A stretch of 64,000 nucleotides of DNA from JANNMJ01 sp031426455 (GCA_031426455.1 JANPLI010000154.1:1-64000), one strand, 5' to 3'; positions 34,884 to 44,177 are shown, numbered from the stretch's first letter. Notes: a model not told the origin generated them from the letters alone. Numbers and translations are program-made.

Positions 34884-35678
34884 ATGCATACGGAATCCGC
34901 TTCGGCCTACGACAACCTGGAAAACCGTTCGGTGGCCGACCTGCTGGCCGCTATGAACGCCGAAGACCGCACCGTGCCCCTGGCCGTGGCGGCGGCGCTA
35001 CCGGCGCTGGAGGCGCTCGTGACGGCCACGGTGGCGCGACTGCGGGCCGGCGGGCGACTTTTCTACATCGGCGCGGGCACCAGCGGGCGCCTCGGCGTGG
35101 TAGATGCTTCTGAGTGCCCGCCCACGTTCGGCGTGCCAGCCGGGATGGTCGTGGGGCTGATCGCGGGCGGCGATACCGCCATCCGGCAAGCTGTAGAATT
35201 CGCCGAGGACGACGCCGAACAGGCCTGGCGCGACCTCAGCGCCCACCATTGCGGTGCCGCCGATGTGGTAGTGGGCATTGCCGCTTCCGGCCGGACGCCC
35301 TACGTGGTGGGGGGGCTGCACGCGGCGCGGGCGGCGGGCGCGGCCACGGGGTGCATCGTCTGCAACCCCGATTCGGCGGTGGCGCGGGAAGCAGAGTTTC
35401 CAGTGGAAGTCCTGACGGGGCCGGAATTCGTCACCGGCTCGACGCGCCTCAAGGCCGGCACGGCGCAGAAACTGACGCTCAATATGCTCACCACCACCAC
35501 GATGATTCAACTGGGCCGGGTGCGCGGCAACCAAATGGTGGATATGCAGTTGTCGAACCACAAGCTGCTGGAACGCGGCGAGCGAATGCTGATGGCAGCC
35601 CTGGCCATCAGCGAGACCGAAGCCCGCGCCCGCCTGGCCCGGTACGGCTCGGTGCGAGCGGCGCTGGACGCGGGGTAG
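34884..35678 (+). CDS. murQ: N-acetylmuramic acid 6-phosphate etherase
   Basis: Cleaves the lactyl ether of MurNAc-6-phosphate to GlcNAc-6-phosphate in cell-wall recycling. 264 residues form a SIS domain with the diagnostic FYIGAGTSGRLGVVDASECP (catalytic Glu in ASECP), IAGGDTAIR, and a C-terminal KAGTAQKLTLNMLTT plus VDMQLSNHKLLERGERML. The ATG at 34884 gives the family N-terminus; an in-frame TTG at 34851 would add 11 residues without support. It is followed by GAAGTGC heptamer repeats. No MurNAc transporter or kinase is adjacent. Confidence 0.96.
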   Translation: MHTESASAYDNLENRSVADLLAAMNAEDRTVPLAVAAALPALEALVTATVARLRAGGRLFYIGAGTSGRLGVVDASECPPTFGVPAGMVVGLIAGGDTAIRQAVEFAEDDAEQAWRDLSAHHCGAADVVVGIAASGRTPYVVGGLHAARAAGAATGCIVCNPDSAVAREAEFPVEVLTGPEFVTGSTRLKAGTAQKLTLNMLTTTTMIQLGRVRGNQMVDMQLSNHKLLERGERMLMAALAISETEARARLARYGSVRAALDAG

Positions 35679-35683
35679 GTTTG

Positions 35684-35742
35684 AGGTGCGAAGTGCTAGG
35701 TGCGAAGTGCGAAGTGCGAAGTGCGAAGTGCGGGGTGTTGGA
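35684..35742 (+). repeat. GAAGTGC heptamer array after murQ
   Basis: Eight 7-base units in register: GAGGTGC, GAAGTGC, TAGGTGC, four GAAGTGC, GGGGTGT. They begin within six bases of the murQ stop. No inverted arm is visible before the next gene. The same heptamer recurs at 61929-61988. Confidence 0.85.
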
Positions 35743-35823
35743 CTGAGAATCAATGGTTCGGCAACTTCCGTAAGCTTGCCGGCCTTCGATCAGGTTTGGG
35801 CTGACTTTTAGCTGGATATTCTT

Positions 35824-36240
35824 TTGAAAAACGACATTCCTTTTGAGCCGGTGCAGGGCGTGGCGGTGGCCATCGCCCCGGACGATGCCTTGCTGCCCGC
35901 CGATGCCCAGGCTACCTGGGGCGTATGGCTGCTCAACCACAATGACTATCCGCTCGATAATGTGCTGATCGTGAGCGAAGGCTACGGTGAACGCGACGGG
36001 CGGGCCGTCACTACTTCGAAGTTGCGGTACCATTACGAAACCGTTCCGGCGCACACCGCAGTGCAGGTTGAACCTATCGACCCAGCGCTTTTCGCCCTGA
36101 CGAACCAGTTCTGGGTCAGCTATTACCAGGGACGGCAGATTTACGACAAGAAATTCGTCTTCGTGCCCGGCGCCGTCGAGGAAGCCAACCTGATTCCGAT
36201 TCAGATGTTGGAAGGCCGGCGCGGCGTGCTGCATAGCTGA
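35824..36240 (+). CDS. Conserved Bacteroidota protein of unknown function
   Basis: 138 residues, soluble, acidic, without signal peptide. Recognisable segments include IPFEPVQGVAVAIA, LNHNDYPLDNVLIVSEGYGE, ALTNQFWVSYYQG and DKKFVFVPGAVEEANLIPI. From memory similar proteins of unknown role occur across the phylum. The start is non-ATG: TTG at 35824 is chosen, with ATT 35818 and CTG 35812 as in-frame alternatives before a TAG at 35809. It is convergent with the outer-membrane gene at 36252. Confidence 0.75.
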   Translation: MKNDIPFEPVQGVAVAIAPDDALLPADAQATWGVWLLNHNDYPLDNVLIVSEGYGERDGRAVTTSKLRYHYETVPAHTAVQVEPIDPALFALTNQFWVSYYQGRQIYDKKFVFVPGAVEEANLIPIQMLEGRRGVLHS

Positions 36241-36251
36241 AAGCGAGCCGT

Positions 36252-37358
36252 TTACTGCTTGAGGAAACGCCGGGGGGGTGTCAGAAACAACTCGGCGCTG
36301 ATGGCGGGGGCGGCGCGCAACGAAGAGTCGATGAGCTTATTGCGGGCCGTCGAAGAGTCGAATATATCAAAAGAAGCGTAGTAGCGATAGCCGGCTTCCA
36401 GCCCAAACCACAGCACCGGCAGCAGTTCGCGTTCGAGCCGAAACCGCCCGGTGAGCGAAGTGACGCGCAGCTCGACGGTGCGGTTGTCGGCCAACGGCGG
36501 GCTGTCGATATTGATCGTGTAGGAATCACCCTGCACTTCGTAGCCACAGTAAATCAACGTTTTATCGTTGATATTGTACCGAACCCGAACTTTGGCTGGC
36601 AACAGGGCCTCCACCCCCCAATGGTCGTTGAACGTGCGGTTGTAGAGGACGGCCGGAAACAACGAGCGCCGCCCGAAGGTGTACCCAAACTGCATCCCCA
36701 CGCCCACCGACTGGCGGGGGGAGCGTTTCCAACCATAGAAAAACTCGGCCGACGTGCGCAGGTATTTTCGCAGCGGCAGGCGGCGGTACTGGCCGTCCTC
36801 AGCGTCCTGCTTGTAGTCGCCGTTCAGTTCGCCCTTCACCCGAAACAGGTAATAGCGGCGCCCGTCGATGGGCCGCAGCAGCAGCAACTGGCTGCCGACG
36901 GTGCGCAGGTTACGGTCGTCGAGGGTGCGGTAGAGCGGGTAAGCCAGGTGAGCGCGGTCGGCGAAGTTGAACTGCTGCCGCGAAAAATTGAAGCCCAGCA
37001 CCGCTTTCAGATGCGGCCGGCGCCAGAGCGGGGCGTAAAGCTTGCCCTCGAGCACGTTGAGTTTACTGACCTGCCCGCTGCCGTTGCCCGCAATCGTGGC
37101 ATCCGAAATACTGGTAACACCCACCCGCGGCGCGCGCTCGTAGCGTAGCGTAATTCCTTTACTTGGGCCCATCCCCAGCACCGAAGGGTTCGCAAACTCC
37201 TTGTTGTCAGCGCCTGACTGCACCGGTTCCTGTTCCCGTTGTTTTACGCGGGCCGAATCGACGGTGGGCGTTGTGGGGTTGCGCGTGTTCTGCGCCACGG
37301 CACCTAAGGAGACGCTCAGCACGGCGGAGAAAATCAGCAGCCAGCGAAAACGGGGCAT
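36252..37358 (-). CDS. Outer-membrane beta-barrel protein (DUF6268-like)
   Basis: 368 residues from 37358, where MPRFRWLLIFSAVLSVSLGA forms a signal peptide cleaved near VAQ. The mature chain alternates short amphipathic strands rich in Tyr/Phe/Arg (ITLRYERAPRVGVTSI, VGVGMQFGYTFGRRSLFP, VEALLPAKVRVRYN, WFGLEAGYRYYASFDIF), as expected for an outer-membrane barrel; the overall look is of the DUF6268 family. Function unknown. The phosphoesterase-barrel gene starts far upstream on the same strand and ends 135 bases before this start. Confidence 0.75.
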   Translation of the reverse strand: MPRFRWLLIFSAVLSVSLGAVAQNTRNPTTPTVDSARVKQREQEPVQSGADNKEFANPSVLGMGPSKGITLRYERAPRVGVTSISDATIAGNGSGQVSKLNVLEGKLYAPLWRRPHLKAVLGFNFSRQQFNFADRAHLAYPLYRTLDDRNLRTVGSQLLLLRPIDGRRYYLFRVKGELNGDYKQDAEDGQYRRLPLRKYLRTSAEFFYGWKRSPRQSVGVGMQFGYTFGRRSLFPAVLYNRTFNDHWGVEALLPAKVRVRYNINDKTLIYCGYEVQGDSYTINIDSPPLADNRTVELRVTSLTGRFRLERELLPVLWFGLEAGYRYYASFDIFDSSTARNKLIDSSLRAAPAISAELFLTPPRRFLKQ

Positions 37359-37493
37359 TGGGGGTAGGAAAATCAAACCAGAACGGAAAGCCGGTTACTC
37401 CCGGCGGTGCAGGTACGGCGCGGCGGCGCCCGGAGTTGGAATACGACTCCGGCCGGCCGGCTACAGCTCCCGTCAGGTCGCGTTAAAGCCAGA

Positions 37494-40400
37494 TCAGAAG
37501 AAGAACCGAAACTGGAGTAGCGTCAGCCATTCTTCGCCGTAGGCCACGGTAGTGTTGATCGCCAGGCGCTTGAGAATGTCCACGTACACGCCGCCGCCGT
37601 AGGCGGTGTGCAGGTCGCGCAGGCCGCCCCGGTCTTCGCTGGTGTACACGCGGCCCACGTCGTAAAGGCCCAGAATGCCCAGCGAGCCGGGGAATAGGTA
37701 GGCGTTGAACTTGATGATTTCGAGCCGCAGCTCGGCGTTGGCGTACACCGAGCCGCGCCCGGCGAAACGGGTGCGCCGGTAGCCGCGCAGGTTGGTGGTG
37801 GTACCCAGGGTGTTGGCCTGCCAGAAACGGTAGTCGCCGTAGTTGCGGGCCCCGCCGACGCGCCCCGCGAAAGTGGCCTGGAACGGCAGGTTTGGCGAGA
37901 CGTAGAAGTAGAACTCTGACGCCAGCCGCTGGTAGCGCAGACCCTCGTTATTGAGCTGGTAGTTAGCGCTGTACTCGGTATTCAGGTGCACGCCCAGGCG
38001 CGGGTTGGCGCCGCTCGTGGACGTGCCCAGGTTCAGGAATACGCGCCCGCCGAGGTAGCGGTTCAGGTCGAAATCGGAGTTTCGGATGCCCAGTCCGGCC
38101 CCGCTGACGCCGTTGCCGGTGGCATCGAGGCCTTCCACGATGCGGGCACCGGTTCGGTCGCGTTCCACCCGAAACTGGTCGTACTGCGGCCCGATACCGA
38201 GCTTGACAAAGCCCGTCAGGTCGCGTTCCAGGGTCGGCGAGACGTAGAAGCGCGAAAATCTGATGCGGTAGCTGTTGATAATGTCCTGGTTGTCGCCGCC
38301 CACCGCTTCGTTCACTGTGTTGTTGCCGAGGCCGAAGAAGTTGAAAAGCAGTTGCGGACCGTAGAGTTGGGCCTTGATGCCGAGGTTGTTGCGGCCCACC
38401 ACCTGCCGGAATTCGCCGGAATAGCGCACATTGTAGGCCCCCGACCGGAACGCGTAGTTCGCCACCAGCGAATGCTCCTGCGAGTACGGCTCCTTCCGGA
38501 AACCGTAGCGCCGGTACACGCCGCCGCCGCCCACGTAAACGCCATCGTCGGGGTTGAATTCGAGCGACACCAGCGGCCCCACGTAGGGCAGCTTGTAGTC
38601 TTTCTGGCCCCAGGCGTTCACTTCGTCGCCTTTGGCCGAGCGGTTCTTGCCGTCCGGTCCCAGGTCGATCACGTTCTGCTCTTCGAGGTTGTCGTACACG
38701 ATGGCGGCGCGCAGCGGGCCGCGCACGCGGCTTTCGGCGGTGCTGATGCGGTCGTTGCCAGCTCCGCCGATGATGCGCACCCGCGGCCCGCGCGGCGCCC
38801 GACCGGTGAGGGCAATCTCGTCGTCGCCGCCGAAACCGTAGAGGCGAATTTCCTTCGTGACGCGAGCCTCGAACGTGCGGTCGAACAGCTCCTTATAGTC
38901 GCCGTCCTTGGTGATCTTGTCCACCCGTACCCGCACATCGCCGTTCGGCTGACGCTCGGCCCGGATGCGCTCGCGTTTGTCGGAGCCCACCACTTCCACG
39001 TACTTGTACAGCACGTCGTAGTACGCATTGGCCAGCGTGGGCAACAGGTCGCGGCGGGCGCGGAGCTTGGCGGCAATCTCGGCGCCGTGCAGCTCGTAAA
39101 TCCCGGCGGGCCAGCGGTGCAGCGCTTCCTCGATCACCTGATCAGTGAGGGCCGCTTTCAGCTCTTCAGCCTGCTGTAACCATTGCGCGCGTGACACGGA
39201 AGCCGTAAAATGACGGTCGTTGTTGAGGGCCGTCAGGTTGAGGCCCACGTAGTCGGCGTAGTCCGGGCCGAAGTTCTGGAAGTTGCGCACGGCCCATTTC
39301 CGGCGAATCACCCACGGGAAAAAGCCGTCGCCTTTGAAGAAGGCGATGTCACGGTCTTTGGGCACGGCCGTGTATTCGGCGCCCTTCTTGGTTTTGCGTT
39401 CGGCCCAGCGCCACTGGCCCTCGTGGCGGTCCCAGTCGCCGATCCACATATCGAACAGGCGCGAGCGCACGAAGCCCGTCTCGTTCACGAAGTTATCGTT
39501 GTCGTTCTGGCGTTTTTCCAGCACCTTGTCGGTGCCCACCAGGTTGCGGGCATAGCCCAGGTCGGCGTTCTCGGTGTGGTTGTCGCGGGCGTCTTCTTCG
39601 AGGGTGGCGAGGGTATTTTTGAACTCGTCGCGGTAAATCCCCAGCAGCGGGTCGTTGGGAATCCAGACCAGGCGGGCGTTGGTGTGCAGAATTTTCGCCG
39701 CGTCGGCCAGCACCGGCACGGCCAGGCCGGCGTAAGGATGCTGGGCGGAAATCTGGTCCTGCAACACGTCGCGCGCGGCCGTTTGGCGCAGTAGTTCGGG
39801 CAGCACGGTCGCAGGGTCCTTGTTGATGGAGCGCAGCACGAAGGTCTTACCGTCCGGGGTGCGCACTTTCAGGCTCTTGGTCTGCTTGCCACCGCCTTTC
39901 TGGTAGGGTTCGAGGCCCCCTTCGGCGGTGCTCAGGTCCAGAAACGGCACCCGCACGGGCTGGCGCCACTCCTGGCGGTAATGCTCGCCGAGCAGGGCGC
40001 GCTTGAAGGTGCCGGCGCGGTAGGCCGCGTTGGCGGCCACCACCTTCACCGAGTCGCGGTAGTCAGTTCTGGCGATCTGCTGCGCGTCGATGCGGGGCGA
40101 TTCGCGGGTGTAGATTTTCTTGCGGAACACCACGTGGCCGCTGAGTTTTTCGCCCTCGCCGTCGGGCACCCAGAATTCAGTCCAGACATCGCCGTTTTTG
40201 TAATAGTTGACCCGCGCGAAGCCGTTTTCCTTGAAGTTGAAGTCACCGTAATCGTTGCGCGTGTGCTGGGTCTTGCAGCCGGAGCCGCTAACAATGTGGT
40301 GGTAGTGTTTGCCTTCGATGTACTGGATATTATGCTCGTGCCCGGTGGCGTACACCACGTTCGGATACTTGGCAAAGAGCGTCTCCAGGCCGTCTTTGTA

Positions 40401-41324
40401 CCGCTGGTAGAAGGGGTGCGAGATATCCTGGGTCACACCGCCGTACTTCCGGGCAAACGGGTAGATCGACCCCAGAATCGGCAGCGGCAGAAAGGCGTAT
40501 TTATAGACGATGGACAGCGGAAACAGGTGGTCGGCGAACGTAAAGTAGCCGCCGTGGATGCCCGCCGACAGCAGCGGGTGGTGCGCCACCACCATTACGT
40601 GCTCGCCGCGGTGCTTGGCCAGCACGTCGTCGAGCTGCTGGAAGAACTCGTCTTCGTTGGCCACGTCGCAGGCGTTGTTGGGGCCGTAGGGGCGGTCGTA
40701 CTGGTGCAGGAACCACTGCGAGTTGATGGCGATCAGCACCACGTCGTCGGCCACTTTCACTTCGAACGGGCCAGGGCACCCATTGGAGGGCACGTAAGTG
40801 TCGCCACCGAGCACCAGAATCGAATCCTGGGAGCGCAGGTATTTTTCCACGTAGGCCTCTTCGTAGGCGTTGCGCTGGTAACCGTCCGGGGTGCCCTGGC
40901 CCCAGTCGTGGTTGCCGGGCACCATATACCGCTCGCCGCGGTAGCCTTTCAGGATATCGAGCTGCGTATTCATCCGCCGCTCCATCTCTTTGCGGCTGGG
41001 GGCGTTTTCGGCGGGCATCCCCACGGGGTAGATATTGTCGCCGAGATACACCACCGTCGAACGCTCCTGCGCGCTCGACTCGTGGAGTTGCCGCCCCAGC
41101 AATTGCACCACGGGCTCGTCGGGGCGCGGCGAACCGGCATCGCCGATCAGGAACACGCTGTAAGCCAGTTGGCTGGTATCGGGCAGGGCGGTATCCGCCC
41201 ACGCCTTCACGGCCGGCGCGTAGTAGGCCGTCTTATCGGTGACGCAGGCGGCGAGCGCGGCCGTCAGCCCCAAAGCGGGCAACAGCCGGCGAAAAAAAGC
41301 GGACCAGGAAGTCAGGGTTTGCAA
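37494..41324 (-). CDS. Metallophosphoesterase fused to Omp85-type barrel, lipoprotein
   Basis: 1276 residues. A lipobox (TAALAAC) places lipidation at C27. Residues 55-400 form a calcineurin-like phosphoesterase with GDAG (61-64), LGDNIYP (94-100), GNHDW (137-141), HHPLLSAGIHGGYF and GHEHN, all metal-binding blocks present. A central domain of about 450 residues follows (WIGDWDRHEGQWRWAE, DRDIAFFKGDGFFPW). The last 350 residues are a surface-antigen/BamA-like barrel (LNLGTSTSGANPRLGV, LRGYRRTRFAGRGSVYANAE) ending in LLQFRFFF, a typical barrel-assembly signal with terminal Phe. The phosphoesterase should act at the outer membrane; its substrate is unknown. Confidence 0.93.
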   Translation of the reverse strand: MQTLTSWSAFFRRLLPALGLTAALAACVTDKTAYYAPAVKAWADTALPDTSQLAYSVFLIGDAGSPRPDEPVVQLLGRQLHESSAQERSTVVYLGDNIYPVGMPAENAPSRKEMERRMNTQLDILKGYRGERYMVPGNHDWGQGTPDGYQRNAYEEAYVEKYLRSQDSILVLGGDTYVPSNGCPGPFEVKVADDVVLIAINSQWFLHQYDRPYGPNNACDVANEDEFFQQLDDVLAKHRGEHVMVVAHHPLLSAGIHGGYFTFADHLFPLSIVYKYAFLPLPILGSIYPFARKYGGVTQDISHPFYQRYKDGLETLFAKYPNVVYATGHEHNIQYIEGKHYHHIVSGSGCKTQHTRNDYGDFNFKENGFARVNYYKNGDVWTEFWVPDGEGEKLSGHVVFRKKIYTRESPRIDAQQIARTDYRDSVKVVAANAAYRAGTFKRALLGEHYRQEWRQPVRVPFLDLSTAEGGLEPYQKGGGKQTKSLKVRTPDGKTFVLRSINKDPATVLPELLRQTAARDVLQDQISAQHPYAGLAVPVLADAAKILHTNARLVWIPNDPLLGIYRDEFKNTLATLEEDARDNHTENADLGYARNLVGTDKVLEKRQNDNDNFVNETGFVRSRLFDMWIGDWDRHEGQWRWAERKTKKGAEYTAVPKDRDIAFFKGDGFFPWVIRRKWAVRNFQNFGPDYADYVGLNLTALNNDRHFTASVSRAQWLQQAEELKAALTDQVIEEALHRWPAGIYELHGAEIAAKLRARRDLLPTLANAYYDVLYKYVEVVGSDKRERIRAERQPNGDVRVRVDKITKDGDYKELFDRTFEARVTKEIRLYGFGGDDEIALTGRAPRGPRVRIIGGAGNDRISTAESRVRGPLRAAIVYDNLEEQNVIDLGPDGKNRSAKGDEVNAWGQKDYKLPYVGPLVSLEFNPDDGVYVGGGGVYRRYGFRKEPYSQEHSLVANYAFRSGAYNVRYSGEFRQVVGRNNLGIKAQLYGPQLLFNFFGLGNNTVNEAVGGDNQDIINSYRIRFSRFYVSPTLERDLTGFVKLGIGPQYDQFRVERDRTGARIVEGLDATGNGVSGAGLGIRNSDFDLNRYLGGRVFLNLGTSTSGANPRLGVHLNTEYSANYQLNNEGLRYQRLASEFYFYVSPNLPFQATFAGRVGGARNYGDYRFWQANTLGTTTNLRGYRRTRFAGRGSVYANAELRLEIIKFNAYLFPGSLGILGLYDVGRVYTSEDRGGLRDLHTAYGGGVYVDILKRLAINTTVAYGEEWLTLLQFRFFF

Positions 41325-41730
41325 GGGAACAGGAGGAATGCTGGTGTGTAGCGCCGCAAACGGCCATCGCGGGGGCGGACGTTAACGGCCGCGAAATATC
41401 GCGGCGGCGGACCTAACCGTACCGGGCTTCGGGTTGGGTAAGGCGGGAAATATCGAACCCCTCACCGCCCGCATCGCCCCGCCCCTTCGGGCGGCGGCAT
41501 CGGAAAGCGGGCCGTTTACGGGCCGGCGGCGTTGGAGTTGAGGACACCCGCCGCCGGACGCTGCCTCAACTTTCGGCGAACCGCCGCGTTTGAGCGCGAA
41601 ACGACCGCCCGCCAACACGTGCCCGAGGGCATTCCGGGACCATCTTTACCGAAACGGCCCTGCGCGCCATCGGCTACGCCCGTTTTTACTACCCGGCCTT
41701 TAGGGTCGCGCCATCCTGTTTTTTTCGCCT
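41325..41730. other. Intergenic region without recognised gene
   Basis: 406 GC-rich bases between the divergent phosphoesterase and HD-Pycsar genes. I see only short open frames that look accidental and no RNA motif. Promoters for both genes should lie here, but no good TTTG/TAnnTTTG pair was found. Confidence 0.4.
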
Positions 41731-43320
41731 ATGCCCGCCGCCGTACCGCCTTTCTCTGACGCCGCCGATGCTGCCGCCGACCTCGACGCCCACGCGGTGC
41801 CTGCGCCCGTCGCCACGACGCCTACCGGGCAGCCGGCCGATGCGCCCGCCAGCGCCCCCAAACCCGACCGCGACCACGCCGATGCCCTGCCGCCGGGGGA
41901 AAAAGCGCCGACGGAAAAAACAGAAAAGCCGGAGAAGGTCGCGCCGACGGAAAAAGTAGAAAAACAGGAAAAACCCGCGCCGGTCGCCGAAGAACCGCCC
42001 CAACTCGACGCCATCGGGCAGGCGCTGCCCGCGCGGACGGAGCCGGATGCCGGTGACGATAAAACCAAAAAAGCGAAACACAAAGGCAAGGACAAGGACA
42101 AGAGCCACCTGCCGGCGCTCAGCCCATTGGCCGAAGCCGCCTGCGCCTACGTCGAGGCGCTGCTGAAGCAGAAATTGCCCCGGCAGATGGTTTTTCACGG
42201 CATCGACCACACCCGGTCCGTCGTGAAAGCCGCCCGCCGCCTGGCCGTAGATGCGGGGCTTTCCGCCGAAGAGACCGAAACCCTGGTGCTGGCGGCCTTC
42301 TTCCACGATACCGGCTACACCGAAAAATATGACGGCCACGAAGCCATCAGCGCCGAGCTGGCCACCCGCTTCCTGACGAAGCAGGGTTTCCCGCCCGAGC
42401 GCCTCGACCAGGTTCAGCAGTTGATTATGGCCACGGCCATCGACGCGCCCAGCTTCGGCCCCCTGGCCGACCTGCTGGTGGACGCCGACCGCTCCGGAAT
42501 GGCCCGCGACGACTTCGCGGCCCGCGGCGAGCTGCTGCGGCTGGAGTGGGAAATCTACTTTCCGGACCGCTCGATCAACAACTCGGAGTGGGCGCAAAGC
42601 CAGCTTGAGTACCTTCAAAACACCGACTTTCGCACCGAGGCTGGGCGCACCCGTTTTGGGCCGGGCCGCACGGCCACGCTGGAGACGCAGGAAAAAGCAC
42701 TCGGAAAGCGGCGCAAGAAGGAGAAGAAGTCGGAGAAAGAATCGCGCGAGACGCTGGCCCAGCCCAAGCGCGGCATCGAGACGATGTTTCACAACATCTA
42801 CAGTACTCATACGAGCCTGAGCCAGATGGCCGACCAGAAGGCCAATATGATGATTCAGCTCAACACGCTGCTGCTGTCGGCGCTGATCACGTATATGGCG
42901 GCGCGGACCACTACCAGTGGTATCTCGCTGCTGGCCAACCCCATCGTGCTGCTGCCCGGCTCGCTGCTGCTGATCACGGCATTGGGTTCGGTGGTGACGG
43001 CGATTCTGTCGGCGCAGCCCGAAATCACCTCGTTCCGCTTCAACGACCGCGTAAAACCTACCGCCAACCGGCGCATCAACCTGCTCTTTTTCGGCAACTT
43101 CACCAAGCTGCCGCTCGAAGACTTTCAGGAAGGAATGCGCGACCTGATGCGCCAAAAAGACGCCCTGTACATCAATATGATCACCGACATTTACTACCTC
43201 GGCGATGTATTGAGCAAAAAATACCGCCTGCTGAAGGTGTCGTACACCGTTTTTATGGTGGGCCTGATTATGACCGTCTTTTCGTTCGTGATTGCCGTGC
43301 TGTATAAGGGGCATTTGTAG
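41731..43320 (+). CDS. HD phosphohydrolase fused to Pycsar-type transmembrane effector domain
   Basis: 529 residues. 1-125 is a disordered Pro/Lys/Glu-rich tail. 135-265 is an HD domain with H156/H160 (FHGIDHTRS), H192-D193 (FFHDTGY) and D251 (LLVDADRSG). 320-345 is a charged linker (KRRKKEKKSEKESRE). 350-529 matches the Pycsar effector (PycTM/DUF5706) domain: SLSQMADQKANMMIQLNTLL, then three hydrophobic spans near 376-390, 398-420 and 505-525. PycTM proteins in defence loci sense cyclic CMP/UMP and disrupt the membrane. Here no nucleotide cyclase is adjacent, and HD-PycTM fusions seem widespread on Bacteroidota chromosomes, so a housekeeping or nucleotide-sensing role is as likely as defence. 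Confidence 0.88.
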   Translation: MPAAVPPFSDAADAAADLDAHAVPAPVATTPTGQPADAPASAPKPDRDHADALPPGEKAPTEKTEKPEKVAPTEKVEKQEKPAPVAEEPPQLDAIGQALPARTEPDAGDDKTKKAKHKGKDKDKSHLPALSPLAEAACAYVEALLKQKLPRQMVFHGIDHTRSVVKAARRLAVDAGLSAEETETLVLAAFFHDTGYTEKYDGHEAISAELATRFLTKQGFPPERLDQVQQLIMATAIDAPSFGPLADLLVDADRSGMARDDFAARGELLRLEWEIYFPDRSINNSEWAQSQLEYLQNTDFRTEAGRTRFGPGRTATLETQEKALGKRRKKEKKSEKESRETLAQPKRGIETMFHNIYSTHTSLSQMADQKANMMIQLNTLLLSALITYMAARTTTSGISLLANPIVLLPGSLLLITALGSVVTAILSAQPEITSFRFNDRVKPTANRRINLLFFGNFTKLPLEDFQEGMRDLMRQKDALYINMITDIYYLGDVLSKKYRLLKVSYTVFMVGLIMTVFSFVIAVLYKGHL

Positions 43321-43380
43321 GGCGGGGGCGGCGAACCGGAACCAGACCCCATTGAAGTGGGCCGACATCAGCGATAGCCG

Positions 43381-43388
43381 TATTTTTG
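43381..43388 (+). promoter_or_regulatory. Candidate -7 element for tRNA-Arg
   Basis: TATTTTTG is a perfect TAnnTTTG match about 48 bases before the tRNA. No TTTG occurs at the standard -33 spacing. Confidence 0.45.
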
Positions 43389-43435
43389 CAGCCGTTATGG
43401 GCCTGAGATGACTCAGAAACGGCAAAAAACCGAAA

Positions 43436-43507
43436 GGCTGCGTAGTTTAATGGATAAAACTAGCGTTTCCTAAACGCTCGATACGAGTTCGATTCCCGTC
43501 GCGGCTA
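43436..43507 (+). tRNA. tRNA-Arg (anticodon CCT)
   Basis: A 72-base cloverleaf. Acceptor GGCTGCG (43436-43442) pairs with CGCGGCT (43500-43506) with two G-U pairs, discriminator A. The anticodon stem AGCGT/ACGCT encloses TTCCTAA, giving anticodon CCT at 43469-43471. The T-loop TTCGATT is standard; the T-stem has one A-C mismatch. CCA is not encoded. A terminator hairpin follows at once. Confidence 0.93.
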
Positions 43508-43511
43508 CAAC

Positions 43512-43545
43512 ACCCCCGTTTTCACCCCTGAAAGCGGGGGTTTTT
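43512..43545 (+). terminator. Rho-independent terminator after tRNA-Arg
   Basis: ACCCCCG (43512-43518) pairs with CGGGGGT (43535-43541), with an inner TTTC/GAAA extension, and is followed by a T-run. Confidence 0.8.
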
Positions 43546-43556
43546 GTTGGCATTTT

Positions 43557-44177
43557 ATGACTGCCGTGTACCCCCTCAAACGCCCCCTCGACCTGCTGCT
43601 GAGTGTCTTACTGCTACCCGTGGCGCTGCCGCTGGGGGCACTGGCGGCGCTGGCGCTCTGGGTCGGGCAAGGGTTCGGGCAGGTGGTGTTCAGCCAATGG
43701 CGCCCAGGGCAGAACGGGCAGCTATTCCGGTTCTACAAGCTGCGCACGATGCGCACCGCCACCGACCCCGCCACGGGCCAGCCCCTGCCCGACGGCGCCC
43801 GCCTGACGCGCGTGGGCCGGCTAGTGCGGGCCACCTCGCTAGATGAGTTGCCGCAGCTCTGGCACGTGCTGCGGGGGCAGATGAGCCTGGTGGGGCCGCG
43901 CCCGCTGCTGCCGGAGTATCTGCCGCTGTACTCGGCCCGGCAGGCGCGGCGCCACCGGGTGCGGCCCGGCATCACGGGCTGGGCGCAGGTGCAGGGCCGC
44001 AATGCCCTGCCGTGGCCGGAACGTCTGGAGCTTGACGCCTGGTACGCCGACCACGCCTCACTGGCCCTCGACCTGCGCATTCTGCTCCTGACTGCCGCCC
44101 GCCTACTGCGCCCGCGCGGCATCAGCGCCCCCGGTGAAGCCACCGTGGCGCCGTTTCGGGGGGAGCGCGAGGGTTAG
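43557..44177 (+). CDS. Bacterial sugar transferase (PglC-like phosphoglycosyl transferase)
   Basis: 206 residues. One N-terminal hydrophobic re-entrant segment (LDLLLSVLLLPVALPLGAL) precedes the catalytic domain with FRFYKLRTM, the Asp-Glu pair in SLDELPQLWHV, MSLVGPRPLLPEYL and RVRPGITGWAQVQGRN. These are the signatures of monotopic phosphoglycosyl transferases, which load a sugar-1-phosphate on undecaprenyl phosphate to begin glycan assembly. The short length fits the PglC type. The following gene is PglD-like, so the pair probably serves a diamino-trideoxy-sugar glycan. Confidence 0.93.
   Translation: MTAVYPLKRPLDLLLSVLLLPVALPLGALAALALWVGQGFGQVVFSQWRPGQNGQLFRFYKLRTMRTATDPATGQPLPDGARLTRVGRLVRATSLDELPQLWHVLRGQMSLVGPRPLLPEYLPLYSARQARRHRVRPGITGWAQVQGRNALPWPERLELDAWYADHASLALDLRILLLTAARLLRPRGISAPGEATVAPFRGEREG

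Noticed and set aside
41731..43320. Complete Pycsar anti-phage operon
   Set aside because: Only the effector-like domain is present; neighbours are an outer-membrane phosphoesterase and a tRNA, with no nucleotide cyclase.
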